Numbered from the stretch's first letter, positions 8,159 to 17,110 are shown. The stretch: 64,000 nucleotides of DNA from JAAOIF01 sp965217125 (GCA_965217125.1 OZ244244.1:1488001-1552000); one strand, 5' to 3'. The notes: a model not told the origin generated them from the sequence alone. Program-made: numbers and translations.

Positions 8159-9010
8159 ATGAAAATTTTAAGTATCCTACTATTCATTACTATTAACACC
8201 TATGCCCAAGAACAAAAATATGTAGATATGAGCAATATGCGCCAATTCAGTTTTGGCGAGTGCAACGGCATTGATGGCAATAATATCCCTAATTTATCAC
8301 GCAGTTTTTACACGGCAGAAACTTGTCAAAATGCTTATTTGCAGGACAATATTTGCAACATTGAAGCCAACACTTTTAAAAAAGCCTTTGAAGCGGGGGT
8401 TAGTATTGAGAGCGGTAAAATAGTCAAAAAAGATATTTTTCTTAAAGAATACAAAGGGCAATGCGATTCTTGGCTAAAAGTCAGAACCCGAGGCTGTAAG
8501 AATTTTATCAAACGCGAAGCCACAAAATGTGGTGGCAGAGGAAAATACAGCAAAAACAATTTTCTTAATCCATCAGCAAAAACCCATACAGGGCTACTTA
8601 AAACCAAAGATATAATTGCTTATAGTGAATCAGAATACCAAATTGAAAAAGATAAAATCAAAGCGCAACAGCAACGCATAGCAAGAGAAAAACAGCAAGC
8701 CGAAGCCAGCAGATTAGCCAATGTCAAATCCTCAGACTATAGAACTATTTGTGCCGAAGAAATTGCAGATGCCATAAATGCAACTAATTTAATTTATATG
8801 GGCACCTCCCGTTCAGAGCAAATTTGTGGTGTCATCAAACAAACCAAAGCAATGATGCGAGGCGCAGAAAATTGCCTTAATAATCATTCTGATAAACTTA
8901 CACAAAGCGCTATCAATCAGACTAATGCCGTGATTGCTGATTCGCAAACAGTCATTAACCAAAACATGCAGGTTGGCAGGCAATTATCTAACAGTTTTTA
9001 CTGCTTTTAA
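8159..9010 (+). CDS. Exported cysteine-rich protein of unknown function
   Basis: No family is recognised. The 283-aa product begins with a short signal peptide (ILSILLFITINTYA, likely cut near residue 16) and has ten cysteines in the mature part (35, 56, 66, 102, 113, 124, 198, 223, 239, 282), which suggests disulfides in the periplasm or outside. A charged, Gln/Lys-rich segment at about 157-185 may form a coiled coil. There is no good ribosome binding site before ATG 8159. It heads a run of four plus-strand genes for exported proteins. Confidence 0.75.
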   Translation: MKILSILLFITINTYAQEQKYVDMSNMRQFSFGECNGIDGNNIPNLSRSFYTAETCQNAYLQDNICNIEANTFKKAFEAGVSIESGKIVKKDIFLKEYKGQCDSWLKVRTRGCKNFIKREATKCGGRGKYSKNNFLNPSAKTHTGLLKTKDIIAYSESEYQIEKDKIKAQQQRIAREKQQAEASRLANVKSSDYRTICAEEIADAINATNLIYMGTSRSEQICGVIKQTKAMMRGAENCLNNHSDKLTQSAINQTNAVIADSQTVINQNMQVGRQLSNSFYCF

Positions 9011-9033
9011 GTTTATTTAAAACAGGGTAGATT

Positions 9034-10254
9034 ATGAAAATCAAAATCATATTATTAAGTATCAGTTTATTAGCACTCAACGCTATTGCTAATGAAACCA
9101 GCCTCACAGGTAGTTATAAAGGCATCCTCAACTGCCCAGGCGAAGACAAAGTGGCTAAACTCTATGCCATTCTCAAACAACAAGACACTGAAATTACTGG
9201 ACAATTCTTAGTTAATAACACAATTCATAAGATTGAAGTCGGCTATGCCGATGATGAAGGCGTATTTTCCATGACCAGCAACACGCTAGATTTTAACGGC
9301 GAATACGGCACTAATTTTAAAAAAATCTCCGGCACTTCTTGCAAAAGAAATGACGGAATTTTTAAACTGTTTAAAACCAAAGACACTGCCAATATTCAAA
9401 CAAAAATTACTCAAGCAAAAATTACTCAAGCAAAATACAAAAATGGTCTTCAAAGCGTGTGGATTAACACTAAAGGTCGCGTTAGAGATATTAGTGACCA
9501 AGAAAGAAGTGAATTTTTTAGCGCAGTGGGTAGCATAAAATGTTCACATCCTAGTGGCAAAACCTTTACTACGGCAGCTACTATTGTAGATACTAACAAA
9601 GGCGCACCAATAATTATATTTTCTGGTCACAGCACTTGTTATGAAAATAATCAGCTTTTACAACCTAAAGATTGTAGTTTTTATTATGAAAAAAACACAG
9701 GAGAAATTCGGGCTTATCAGTTTACACAAATAGCCACTAAGTTTGATTGCAATAGTCCAGAAGAATCTCTTGATATGGCAGTGGCAAAGTTAGAAAATTT
9801 TGAAGCCACTACTGCTAGCACAGTTACTTTAACTGATTCAATTAGTCAAGAGCGCAAAGTTGATGATGATGGTGAAATTACTTACCCAAGCGAAAGGCCT
9901 AATGTATATGAAGATTCAACAATGCTGTTAGCAGGCTATGACGCTCGTTATAATAAAATAAAAATTTCAGAAAACTGTGGTTTAATTAGTAATCGAACTG
10001 GTCTTGACCATGGTCTAAAAGCTCATGACTGTATATCTACACCAGGCTATTCTGGCGGGCCAATACTTCAAAAATTGACCATCAAGGATTCTAACAAACA
10101 CGAATACAGGTTAGTTTGCGTTCATGAAGCAGCCAAGACTTTTGAAAAAAATGATGCTCGCTATCGTCTTTTTACAAAAGAAACTTTTGGTCAGTGCGTA
10201 CCCATTACTAGAGAACTTGTAGTGCCCTTGTTTGAAGAGGTTGGTGCTTGGTAA
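9034..10254 (+). CDS. Exported trypsin-fold serine protease
   Basis: A 406-aa protein with a signal peptide (cut near residue 19). A chymotrypsin-like catalytic triad can be placed: His199 in FSGHSTC (matching the usual TAAHC), Asp247 in LDMAVAKL, and Ser340 in PGYSGGPIL, the GxSGGP oxyanion motif. The N-terminal ~140 residues are a separate small domain of unknown type. A 15-bp duplication (KITQA twice) lies at about residues 124-133. The substrate is unknown; digestion or defence outside the cytoplasm is inferred from export. A good AGGG ribosome binding site precedes the start. Confidence 0.8.
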   Translation: MKIKIILLSISLLALNAIANETSLTGSYKGILNCPGEDKVAKLYAILKQQDTEITGQFLVNNTIHKIEVGYADDEGVFSMTSNTLDFNGEYGTNFKKISGTSCKRNDGIFKLFKTKDTANIQTKITQAKITQAKYKNGLQSVWINTKGRVRDISDQERSEFFSAVGSIKCSHPSGKTFTTAATIVDTNKGAPIIIFSGHSTCYENNQLLQPKDCSFYYEKNTGEIRAYQFTQIATKFDCNSPEESLDMAVAKLENFEATTASTVTLTDSISQERKVDDDGEITYPSERPNVYEDSTMLLAGYDARYNKIKISENCGLISNRTGLDHGLKAHDCISTPGYSGGPILQKLTIKDSNKHEYRLVCVHEAAKTFEKNDARYRLFTKETFGQCVPITRELVVPLFEEVGAW

Positions 10255-10262
10255 TTTTTTTT

Positions 10263-10427
10263 TGTATTACCAGAACAAGACCAACAAAAGCCGTAGAAGA
10301 TTGTCATAAATTATTACTTTGGTTAATCCCTAAAATTAACCAATTTCCTAAAGCGCATCTGATAAGCTTGAACAATTACAAGAAAGCAATAATAATTTAT
10401 TTGAATGGAATTAGTGCAGAAAGTTAA
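10263..10427 (+). pseudogene. Relic of an Avd-like four-helix bundle gene
   Basis: A reading frame without a start codon encodes KAVEDCHKLLLWLIPKINQF followed by PK. The pattern CHxLLLWLIPxxxxFP is typical of Avd-like four-helix bundle proteins, accessory factors of diversity-generating retroelements and relatives. The conserved continuation (RFTLG) is missing and the frame stops at 10427. No reverse transcriptase or template repeat is seen nearby. The assignment rests on one short motif and is tentative. Confidence 0.4.
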
Positions 10428-10434
10428 ATAACAC

Positions 10435-10593
10435 GCTGATGGCGGTAATACCAATGGTTGTTTTAATCTTGGTTTGATATATAATAACAACATAGTTGTT
10501 ACTCAAAGCAATACCAAGGCAGTAAAATATTTTCAAAAGAGTTGTGATGGAGTTTATACTTTTGCATACAAGGAACTAAAAAAATTACAATAA
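10435..10593 (+). pseudogene. Relic of a Sel1-like repeat protein
   Basis: The frame encodes GGNTNGCFNLGLIY and then KAVKYFQKSCDG, which is the G-GC-NLG-Y / KA--YF-K-C-G pattern of Sel1-like (TPR-related) repeats, and ends in ELKKLQ-stop. A stop codon directly precedes it and there is no start, so only the last 1.5 repeats of a former periplasmic Cys-containing SLR protein remain. Confidence 0.6.
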
Positions 10594-10630
10594 CAACAAT
10601 AGAAAGACTTTATTCAATAGGAGCAATATC

Positions 10631-12109
10631 ATGCGTTTATTAACTATGATTCTAACAGGAATAAATATATTACTTTTATCGTCTTGTTTTAATATTCCAT
10701 ATTATAACGATGAGATTGATTTACAAAACTCAGGTGGGGTCGTATTACAATCTGATAGGCGTATGTTGTGGGTGTTAGGGCATGAAAATGAAAAACGAAT
10801 TTGTGCTGAACCAAGCCCTGATGCTGCTGTAAATTCCTTGTATCAATTAGCTTTAGAAAAGAAAAATGCAGAAGGTGATTCAATTGGTTTAAGCAGTCAA
10901 AGTGCTAATGCGATTGTGCAATTAGGCAGTCGAAACCAAGGCATCCAACAACTTCGAGATTGGACTTATAGAATGTGTGAGGGTTGGGCAAATAAAGCGA
11001 TAGGAAAAACACAATTTCAACGCTCAATGCAAGCCTATCCAGCAGCAATGATAACTTCACAAGCTATTGACGCATTATCGCCTCAACAATATAGCCGCAA
11101 AGGTGGCGGTATTAGTATAAATAATTATTTTAGCAAACATACTGGTACCGCCAAAGCAACTACTTCTAACTCACTTGCAATGACTATTAATAACAATACA
11201 TCAAGTAGAACTTCTACAACACAATATATTAATGAACGCACCCAAGCAATTAAAGATTTGGTGCTTAATTTTACAAAATATCAAAAAGAAGTAGTTTTTG
11301 GCAATGAGTGTAGTAGTAATATTAACCCAAAAACTATTACTAGAGTCGGGTTAAAAGATGCGATCGATTGTAATATAGATTTGAGTAACACAAACCTAAA
11401 AACAGCATTACAAAAAACTAATATAGACTTAAACAACAACACCAAATTAGTTACTTTATACGGATTAAATATTGATAAAGATAAATATAACAATAGCAAA
11501 GATGGAATAAAAAAATGGAGCAAAATAAAAATAGCAAGACCAAGTCATGCACCAGATGCCGATAAAGATTTGCACAATCTTTACCCTGCAAGGAATATAT
11601 TAAATAAAATCAAATCTGGTTATAGAGATAACAATGGGGAAATAAGTAAAGGCGATAGAAAAGGTTATAAATTTGGGTATATAAATCAAAATAACAAAAA
11701 CAAGATTAAAAATGTATTCAAGTGTTATGATAATACTCAAACATTTACAGTAGAAGTAACTAATAATGGGGTAATTACAATTAGTACAGCAGCAACAGCA
11801 AAAACTATTTTGATAACTAAAAAATCTAGCATTGATGAAATACAACTATGTGATGAAGGCACTTGGCAACTACCAAAAAAAGTAAGGGGTGATGTAGCTA
11901 GAGCATTATTTTATGTAAATATTCGCTATGATTATGATATTAGCAAGGTTGCTAATATCAAAGATATGAAAGACTGGCACTATGAAGATCCAGTTGACAC
12001 CTTTGAACGCAATCGAAATGCTGTTATACGCATTCTTCAAGGCAATAGTAACCCATTTATTGACCACTACTATACCAAAGAAGGAAACTTACTTAGATTT
12101 ATTTATTAA
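10631..12109 (+). CDS. Putative lipoprotein of unknown function
   Basis: A 492-aa protein with a lipoprotein signal: hydrophobic ILTGINILLLSSC places the lipid-modified Cys at about residue 19. No domain is recognised. The middle (about 170-215) is rich in Ser/Thr/Asn, and the rest is hydrophilic and Lys/Asn-rich with scattered cysteines. A GGAGC ribosome binding site precedes ATG 10631. It is probably anchored in the outer or inner membrane facing the periplasm. The RNase T2 gene starts 4 nt after its stop, suggesting co-translation. Confidence 0.72.
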   Translation: MRLLTMILTGINILLLSSCFNIPYYNDEIDLQNSGGVVLQSDRRMLWVLGHENEKRICAEPSPDAAVNSLYQLALEKKNAEGDSIGLSSQSANAIVQLGSRNQGIQQLRDWTYRMCEGWANKAIGKTQFQRSMQAYPAAMITSQAIDALSPQQYSRKGGGISINNYFSKHTGTAKATTSNSLAMTINNNTSSRTSTTQYINERTQAIKDLVLNFTKYQKEVVFGNECSSNINPKTITRVGLKDAIDCNIDLSNTNLKTALQKTNIDLNNNTKLVTLYGLNIDKDKYNNSKDGIKKWSKIKIARPSHAPDADKDLHNLYPARNILNKIKSGYRDNNGEISKGDRKGYKFGYINQNNKNKIKNVFKCYDNTQTFTVEVTNNGVITISTAATAKTILITKKSSIDEIQLCDEGTWQLPKKVRGDVARALFYVNIRYDYDISKVANIKDMKDWHYEDPVDTFERNRNAVIRILQGNSNPFIDHYYTKEGNLLRFIY

Positions 12110-12113
12110 AATA

Positions 12114-12764
12114 ATGCAAATAACAATCCTGTTTATTGGGTTAATTATTGGCTTTAATGCTTACGCTGATTGTAATTTACCAAAAATTATTAACACCTAT
12201 GATTATGACTACAGCAAAAACCATCGGGACAAACAAAACTTAGTAAAAACTGATTATTTAATGCTAGCTTTGTCTTATTCACCTGAATTTTGCCGTAGTA
12301 AAAAACGCCAAAAAACCCACCCGCATCAGTGCAGGGATAATGACTTTGGTTTGATTGTGCATGGTTTATGGCCACAATCTTATGTGGCAAAAAACTATAA
12401 AGACCACCCTCGCAACTGTACTAATACGCCAGCCATTAAAACCAGCGTTTTAAAGCAATATTTGTGTTTAGTTCCGGGAGTGAAACTGATCCAGTCCGAA
12501 TGGGAGAAACACGGCAGTTGTTATTATAAAAATGCAGTTGATTATTTAGCCACAACCAAAAAATTATTCAACCAACTGACACTACCTCAATGGCACAAAA
12601 ATAATCCACCGCCCAAAAAATCAAAACAAGTGCGTAAAATCTTCAAACAACTTAATCAAAAATTATTAACAAAAAATATAATTACTAACTTTAAAGGCAA
12701 CAATTTGAACGAGATAAGAATTTGTTATGATTTAGAATATCAATATATATCATGTCCAAAATAA
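12114..12764 (+). CDS. Ribonuclease T2 family, exported
   Basis: T2 ribonucleases cleave RNA via 2',3'-cyclic phosphate and act in the periplasm or outside. ATG 12114 is chosen because a signal peptide (ITILFIGLIIGFNAYA) follows; a longer frame runs back inside the lipoprotein gene. The 216-aa product has motif CAS I, HGLWPQ with His83, and CAS II, SEWEKHGSC with Glu129, Lys132 and His133. The His that often precedes the catalytic Glu is Ser here. Paired cysteines fit a disulfide-bonded enzyme. Nucleotide scavenging or attack on foreign RNA are both possible. Confidence 0.87.
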   Translation: MQITILFIGLIIGFNAYADCNLPKIINTYDYDYSKNHRDKQNLVKTDYLMLALSYSPEFCRSKKRQKTHPHQCRDNDFGLIVHGLWPQSYVAKNYKDHPRNCTNTPAIKTSVLKQYLCLVPGVKLIQSEWEKHGSCYYKNAVDYLATTKKLFNQLTLPQWHKNNPPPKKSKQVRKIFKQLNQKLLTKNIITNFKGNNLNEIRICYDLEYQYISCPK

Positions 12765-12923
12765 AAGCCTAGCAAAAAAGCACAATAATCAAAATGGTCG
12801 GCTTGCTTGATTTTATGTATAATAACATTTCTAAAAAACAACCAACAATGCCTAAGTAAGTGCGGTAATTGGTGGATAAGACAAAAAAAATTAACCTTAA
12901 TAATCAACAAAAGGAAAAATCAA

Positions 12924-13379
12924 ATGACACCAACCTCTTTGATTAAAGCGCGTATTACTGCTGATATGAAATCAGCAATGAAGGCGAAAGATAAAGATGC
13001 GCTAAAAGCTATTCGTATGATTTTAGGTGCTATTAAACAAAAAGAAATTGACCAACGGATTGAGTTGGATGATGCGCAAGTATTGAGTATTATTCAAAAA
13101 ATGCTCAAGCAACGCAAGGATTCAATTTCTCAATTCAAAAATGCGGGGCGCACTGATTTGGTAGATATTGAACAAGCAGAACTTGTTATTATCAATAATT
13201 ATATGCCGGCACAACTCTCAGAAGCACAGATTGTAGCCGCTGTTGATAAGGCGATTATTGATACTGGCGCCACTTGTATGGCGGATATAGGCAAGTTGAT
13301 GGGCGTGCTTAAAGCGCAATTAAACGGCAAGGCGGATATGGGTCATGTATCTGGGTTGATTCGTTCAAAACTGGCTTAA
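12924..13379 (+). CDS. yqeY: GatB/YqeY domain protein
   Basis: A YqeY-like protein related to the C-terminal tRNA-binding domain of GatB; its precise role is unsettled. ATG 12924 follows AAAGGAA and gives 151 aa, the family length; the frame is open further upstream but without family similarity. Recognisable parts are MKSAMKAKDKDALKAIRMI and the central QRKDSISQFKNAGR. Usually next to rpsU, here separated from it by the exported-protein block. Confidence 0.92.
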   Translation: MTPTSLIKARITADMKSAMKAKDKDALKAIRMILGAIKQKEIDQRIELDDAQVLSIIQKMLKQRKDSISQFKNAGRTDLVDIEQAELVIINNYMPAQLSEAQIVAAVDKAIIDTGATCMADIGKLMGVLKAQLNGKADMGHVSGLIRSKLA

Positions 13380-13449
13380 ATTTTATAAATTCTGATTTTT
13401 GCGCTGCCTTTTTAATTACTATATTTTGTTGAATGATTTAATAAATCAT
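13351..13449. repeat. ~98-bp direct repeat, copy 1
   Basis: This copy spans the last codons of yqeY and the last codons of the convergent ribbon-helix-helix gene. It is about 93% identical by eye to 14196-14292. Because copy 1 is coding at both ends, it is the likely source and copy 2 the derivative. Confidence 0.9.
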
Positions 13450-13687
13450 CACCGTCTAAAGCAGTAAATTTGGTTAATTCAGTGTTATTTTTATATTCAT
13501 TGTGCATAAGTGCCACTGCTTTTTTTAGTTTATATTTTTCTTTCTGGGCTAAATAGCGTTGTATCGCTATTTTTATAATTTCAGATTTTGATTGCTTGGC
13601 TTCATTTTTTAGTTTTCCTAAAGCCATATTGACATCTTTAGGCAAGGAAAAAGTAATGCGGTCATAGTTTTGCTTATTTGTTATCAT
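13412..13687 (-). CDS. Ribbon-helix-helix (CopG-like) DNA-binding protein
   Basis: A 91-aa protein whose first ~50 residues (DRITFSLPKDVNMALGKLKN then SKSEIIKIAIQRYL) fit the beta-strand plus two-helix plan of CopG/MetJ-type repressors. Such proteins often are antitoxins, but no toxin gene is adjacent; the neighbours are yqeY and a pterin dehydratase. A TATAAT at 13716-13721 on the minus strand may be its -10 box. Orphan antitoxin or plain regulator cannot be decided. Confidence 0.75.
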   Translation of the reverse strand: MITNKQNYDRITFSLPKDVNMALGKLKNEAKQSKSEIIKIAIQRYLAQKEKYKLKKAVALMHNEYKNNTELTKFTALDGDDLLNHSTKYSN

Positions 13688-13733
13688 AATATAAGTATTT
13701 ATTAAAGTGTGGTGAATTATACCCTAATACAAA

Positions 13734-13770
13734 GATAGCAATTGCGAAGATGGCGTTAAGCCTTGCTATC
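13734..13770. repeat. Inverted repeat upstream of the RHH gene
   Basis: GATAGCAA (13734-13741) and TTGCTATC (13763-13770) form a perfect 8-bp inverted repeat with a 21-nt spacer, just upstream of the presumed -10 of the ribbon-helix-helix gene. It could be an operator for that regulator or a hairpin from the neighbouring transcript; nothing else supports either. Confidence 0.45.
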
Positions 13771-13869
13771 ACAGTGTTTTTAAAAAAATATTAACTTCAC
13801 TTGTTGATTAAGCGGCGATTTTTTAACAATGCAGTGGTCTCGGCGGGGCTGGCATCTGGTTTGTGATTT

Positions 13870-14163
13870 CTATTGATTTTTAGCTATTTGTTCTATTTTT
13901 TGGGCTAATTCAAAATCTAATTTGGTGATGCCTTTAGACTCATGAGTAGTTAAATCAATAACAACTTTTTTATAGACATTAAACCATTCTGGATGGTGAT
14001 TATTAGATTCGGCAATTAAAGCCACCTTTGTCATAAAACCAAATGCTTCAATAAAATTATTAAAAATATATTCACGATGTAATTTATTGTTCTCAATAGA
14101 CCAAGAATCATAATCAACAATAAATTCTTGTATTTCTATATTTGTTGCTTTTTCTAATGCCAT
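13870..14163 (-). CDS. phhB: Pterin-4a-carbinolamine dehydratase
   Basis: Recycles tetrahydrobiopterin-type cofactors by dehydrating the 4a-carbinolamine; in bacteria without phenylalanine hydroxylase it may serve molybdopterin or other pterin chemistry. The 97-aa product has the active-site segment NHHPEWFNVYKKVVIDLTTH with His56, His57 and His74, followed by GITKLDFELA. ATG 14163 is preceded by a strong GGAG site. No phenylalanine hydroxylase gene is visible. Confidence 0.92.
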   Translation of the reverse strand: MALEKATNIEIQEFIVDYDSWSIENNKLHREYIFNNFIEAFGFMTKVALIAESNNHHPEWFNVYKKVVIDLTTHESKGITKLDFELAQKIEQIAKNQ

Positions 14164-14195
14164 AAATTATCTCCTTTATGTTTGCTGCTATGCCT

Positions 14196-14292
14196 CTGGG
14201 TTAATCCGTTCAAAACTGGCTTAAATTTTATAAATTCTGATTTTTGCGCTGCCCTTTTAATTACTATTTTGTTGAATGATTTAATAAATCAT
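14196..14292. repeat. ~98-bp direct repeat, copy 2
   Basis: Second copy of 13351-13449. It carries the yqeY 3' end and, on the minus strand, the last codons of the ribbon-helix-helix gene, both without the rest of the genes. Together the copies bracket the RHH and phhB genes, pointing to a past duplication or to insertion of the segment between them. Confidence 0.9.
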
Positions 14293-14306
14293 TATAGTTG
14301 CAGTCC

Positions 14307-15827
14307 TTATAATTTTCTGCTATATTTTCTAAATGCTTGAATGGTTTGGTAGATTAATAAACCTTCAATAATTCTAAAGGCAAAATCGATAAAATAAGAT
14401 AATCCGCCCCAATTCCAATTATTTCCAATAAATTCTGTTTTGTGAGTTGGGTTTAAAAATTCAAAATAATTACCCCAATGCCCAATAACTAACAGTGGTA
14501 TTCCTGAAGTTAGCAATAATAAAGCATAAAAAACAATAGAAATTGGCAGTAGCCATAATAACGGTCGTTGCCAATTTAAGCCAAATTTATTTGTCCAATA
14601 ATTAAATCCCAAAATAACTCTATCAATACTATACAAAGAATTATTTGCTTTTGTTATAAGTTGATGTTGCTCCATTTCTTTTGCGTAAAAAATCAATGCT
14701 CGTGGCTGGTCATTATTTTTTTGTGCTACATTTTTTAAAGTGCGGTAAGTATCTTGTTTTTTAGCTATTTTTGTTTCTTTGCTTGCGCCATACTGTCCAA
14801 CTTCTATATCTTCCCCCCATTGAACATTGGTGTAATCAATGCCTGATAGAATATTATCAAACATCTTTACCGTTTTAAAAAAGGTTAAATCAAGGCTTTG
14901 AAAATCTGCATCACCAATAGAAGTATTATTGATGCTAAATGTGTCATTATTTCGCCATTCATCATCAATAACATTGATTTTAAATAGTTTAAATTTTCCA
15001 ACATTTCTAAAATTGGTTAATTTAAAAGATTGAAAATGACAGTCGCCAATATTAAGTTCAGCATTTTGTGGAAGTCGTAAATTTGATAATTCAAAATTAT
15101 CAACCGCTAAGAAACCAATGCGTAAATAAGCATCTTTGCTTGCAGTGCAATCAATAATTTTTAGTTCTTTAATACTTGCTTTATTTTTTTGTTGAGTTTC
15201 ATAATCGCAATTTTCAACACTTCTTATTTTTAGTTTTTCTTCAAAATGACATTTTCTAAAAATCAATGAGCCTTCACTTGAGTCATTTTTGGATAAGAAT
15301 AAGACAATATTATTATATTTTGCACCTACAAAAGAAGCGACAGATTTAAAAATAAAAAATGGCGTAGTTAATTTTGCATTTTCATTGCTATTGACAGGAT
15401 AAGTTTCGGTACTTGCTGTGGATATTTGAGTCTTAATATCGCCAATAAATTCTACTTTCTTTTCAAAAGTAACACAATTACCAGGATCTGTTATGAATTC
15501 AACTTTATTAATTATAGAATCTTCACAAAAAATAGCATCTGCAATTTTGCAGTTACTTAAGTCTGCATTTTTTATAAAAATGCAGGATCTAAAAACAAAA
15601 TTATTTTTAAAAACAGAATTAATTTTAAAATCTGAAGAATTAATTTTACAATTAAATAAATATTTATCGTATTTTGGGTCAAATTTATTCTTGATTATTG
15701 AGCTAAGTTCATTCTTTTTATTAATAATTGTATAAGTAATATCATCAATAGACACATATTTTTTGCCTTCAGATTCAAAAATATAATATTTTTCCCCTCT
15801 ATATGTAATCGGTTTTTCAGTATTCAT
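14307..15827 (-). CDS. Pentapeptide-like protein with C-terminal membrane domain
   Basis: A 506-aa protein. Residues ~60-330 contain irregular pentapeptide-like beta-helix signatures (FRSCIF, NADLSNCKI, ADFQSLDL). The C-terminal ~90 residues hold two hydrophobic segments (LLWLLPISIVFYALLLL and a stretch around FAFRIIEGLLIYQTIQAF), as in pentapeptide proteins fused to small ion-channel-like domains. It is probably an inner-membrane protein with a cytosolic beta-helix. There is no signal peptide or clear ribosome binding site. Function unknown. Confidence 0.65.
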   Translation of the reverse strand: MNTEKPITYRGEKYYIFESEGKKYVSIDDITYTIINKKNELSSIIKNKFDPKYDKYLFNCKINSSDFKINSVFKNNFVFRSCIFIKNADLSNCKIADAIFCEDSIINKVEFITDPGNCVTFEKKVEFIGDIKTQISTASTETYPVNSNENAKLTTPFFIFKSVASFVGAKYNNIVLFLSKNDSSEGSLIFRKCHFEEKLKIRSVENCDYETQQKNKASIKELKIIDCTASKDAYLRIGFLAVDNFELSNLRLPQNAELNIGDCHFQSFKLTNFRNVGKFKLFKINVIDDEWRNNDTFSINNTSIGDADFQSLDLTFFKTVKMFDNILSGIDYTNVQWGEDIEVGQYGASKETKIAKKQDTYRTLKNVAQKNNDQPRALIFYAKEMEQHQLITKANNSLYSIDRVILGFNYWTNKFGLNWQRPLLWLLPISIVFYALLLLTSGIPLLVIGHWGNYFEFLNPTHKTEFIGNNWNWGGLSYFIDFAFRIIEGLLIYQTIQAFRKYSRKL

Positions 15828-15872
15828 TATTTTTTTAAGTGTGTTTTTTCCATTTAGTTTAAGCTGCTAAAA

Positions 15873-17110
15873 GTAAATGTTGCCTTATAGAGACCTTTGC
15901 CAAAATACTATAAGACTTTTAGGCTATTATTACTTAATTGATTTGCCGTTTTTAAAATTTATCTCAAAAGTTTTCTTTCCGTTTTCATCCCAATAAGTTG
16001 ATAGTCCGTCCCGTTTGTCATTTTTAAAACTTATCTCAGATTCTTTATTTCCGTTTTCATCCCAATAAGTTGATAGTCCGTCTTTTTTGCCATTTTTAAA
16101 ATTTTTCTCAGATTCTTTATTTCCGTTTTCATCCCAATAAGTTGTTAGTCCGTCCCGTTTGCCATTTTTATAATTGTCCTCAGATTGTTTCTTTCCGTTT
16201 TTATACCAATAAGTTAATAGTCCGTCTTTTTTGTCGTTTTTAAAATTTTTCTCATATTCTTTATTTCCGTTTTCATCCCACTCAGTTGATAGTCCGTCCA
16301 GTTTGCCATTTTTTAAATTTCCCTCAGATTCTTTCTGTCCGTTGTCATACCACGAAGTTGCCAGTCCGTCCAGTTTGCCATTTTTTAAATTTCCCTCATA
16401 TTCTTTCTGTCCGTTGTTATACCACGCAATTGCCAGTCCGTCCTGTTTGTCATTTTTATAATTTCTCTCATATTTTTTCTGTCCGTTTTCATACCACGCA
16501 ATTGTTAGTCCGTCCTGTTCACCATTTTTATAATTTACCTCACCTTTTTTCTGTCCGTTTTTATACAACAAAGTTGCCAGTCCGTCCTGTTCACTATTTT
16601 TATAATTTATCTCACCTTTTTTCTGTCCGTTGTCATGCCACGCAGTTGTTAGTCCGTCCAATTTGCCATTTTTATAATTTACCTCAGATTTTTTCTGTCC
16701 GTTTTTATGCCACGAAGTTGATAGTCCGTCCAATTTGCCATTTTTAAAATTTTTCTCATATTTTTTCTGTCCGTTTTCATGCCACGAAGTTGTTAGTCCA
16801 TCCGGTTTGCCATTTTTAAAATTTTTCTCAATTTTTTTCTGTCCGTTTTCATATTTTTCTAGATATTTTCCTGTAAACGGCTTTTCAGTATTAATCTCAT
16901 AAAAAACACCGTTTCTGTTCTGTAAATAATCCACTACCTTGTCTTTAGAAGACAATTCTGCATTTGCATTGAGTGTTAAAAGTAGTGTTATTGTTATTAA
17001 AAAATACTTCATAGTCTTTTCCTTTTTTTATAAATTTAAAAATCGATGGTTTTTACTCTAAGAGCTTTTGACAATGCCACAAATTGTATCATATCAAAAG
17101 CAAGTCAAGA
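15873..17110 (-). repeat. Duplicated YwqK block, copy A
   Basis: The YwqK gene here together with ~98 bp upstream and ~57 bp downstream closely resembles 17477-18351. The upstream parts share the region ending AAGGAAAAGACT before the start, and the downstream parts share TTGCCTTATAGAGACC. The copies lie in direct orientation and differ mainly in internal repeat number. Confidence 0.87.
15930..17012 (-). CDS. YwqK/MORN-repeat exported protein, 13 repeats
   Basis: A 360-aa protein with a signal peptide (YFLITITLLLTLNANA) and a ~33-residue N-terminal region, then 13 copies of a 24-residue MORN-like repeat of the form W--NGQKK-E-NYKNGK-DGL-T- (residues ~53-360). Databases often name such proteins YwqK family antitoxins, but the repeats are general beta-hairpin modules and no toxin is seen. 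AAGGAAAA precedes ATG 17012. Its paralogue (17533-18255) has eight repeats; the 120-residue length difference is exactly five repeats. Confidence 0.85.
   Translation of the reverse strand: MKYFLITITLLLTLNANAELSSKDKVVDYLQNRNGVFYEINTEKPFTGKYLEKYENGQKKIEKNFKNGKPDGLTTSWHENGQKKYEKNFKNGKLDGLSTSWHKNGQKKSEVNYKNGKLDGLTTAWHDNGQKKGEINYKNSEQDGLATLLYKNGQKKGEVNYKNGEQDGLTIAWYENGQKKYERNYKNDKQDGLAIAWYNNGQKEYEGNLKNGKLDGLATSWYDNGQKESEGNLKNGKLDGLSTEWDENGNKEYEKNFKNDKKDGLLTYWYKNGKKQSEDNYKNGKRDGLTTYWDENGNKESEKNFKNGKKDGLSTYWDENGNKESEISFKNDKRDGLSTYWDENGKKTFEINFKNGKSIK

Larger units (their letters stand above)
10255..10630 (+). other. Gene-poor gap holding two gene relics
   Basis: This 376-bp stretch has no intact gene. 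It contains a fragment resembling an Avd-like four-helix bundle protein (10263-10427) and a Sel1-repeat fragment (10435-10593), both on the plus strand and without starts. The remaining bases are AT-rich and show nothing else clear. Confidence 0.6.

Noticed and set aside
10263..10593. A functional diversity-generating retroelement
   Set aside because: No reverse transcriptase, template/variable repeat pair or intact accessory gene is visible; only relics.
16286..16747. Plus-strand repetitive frame (153 codons)
   Set aside because: Mirror of the YwqK 72-bp repeats; the repeat period explains the open frame.
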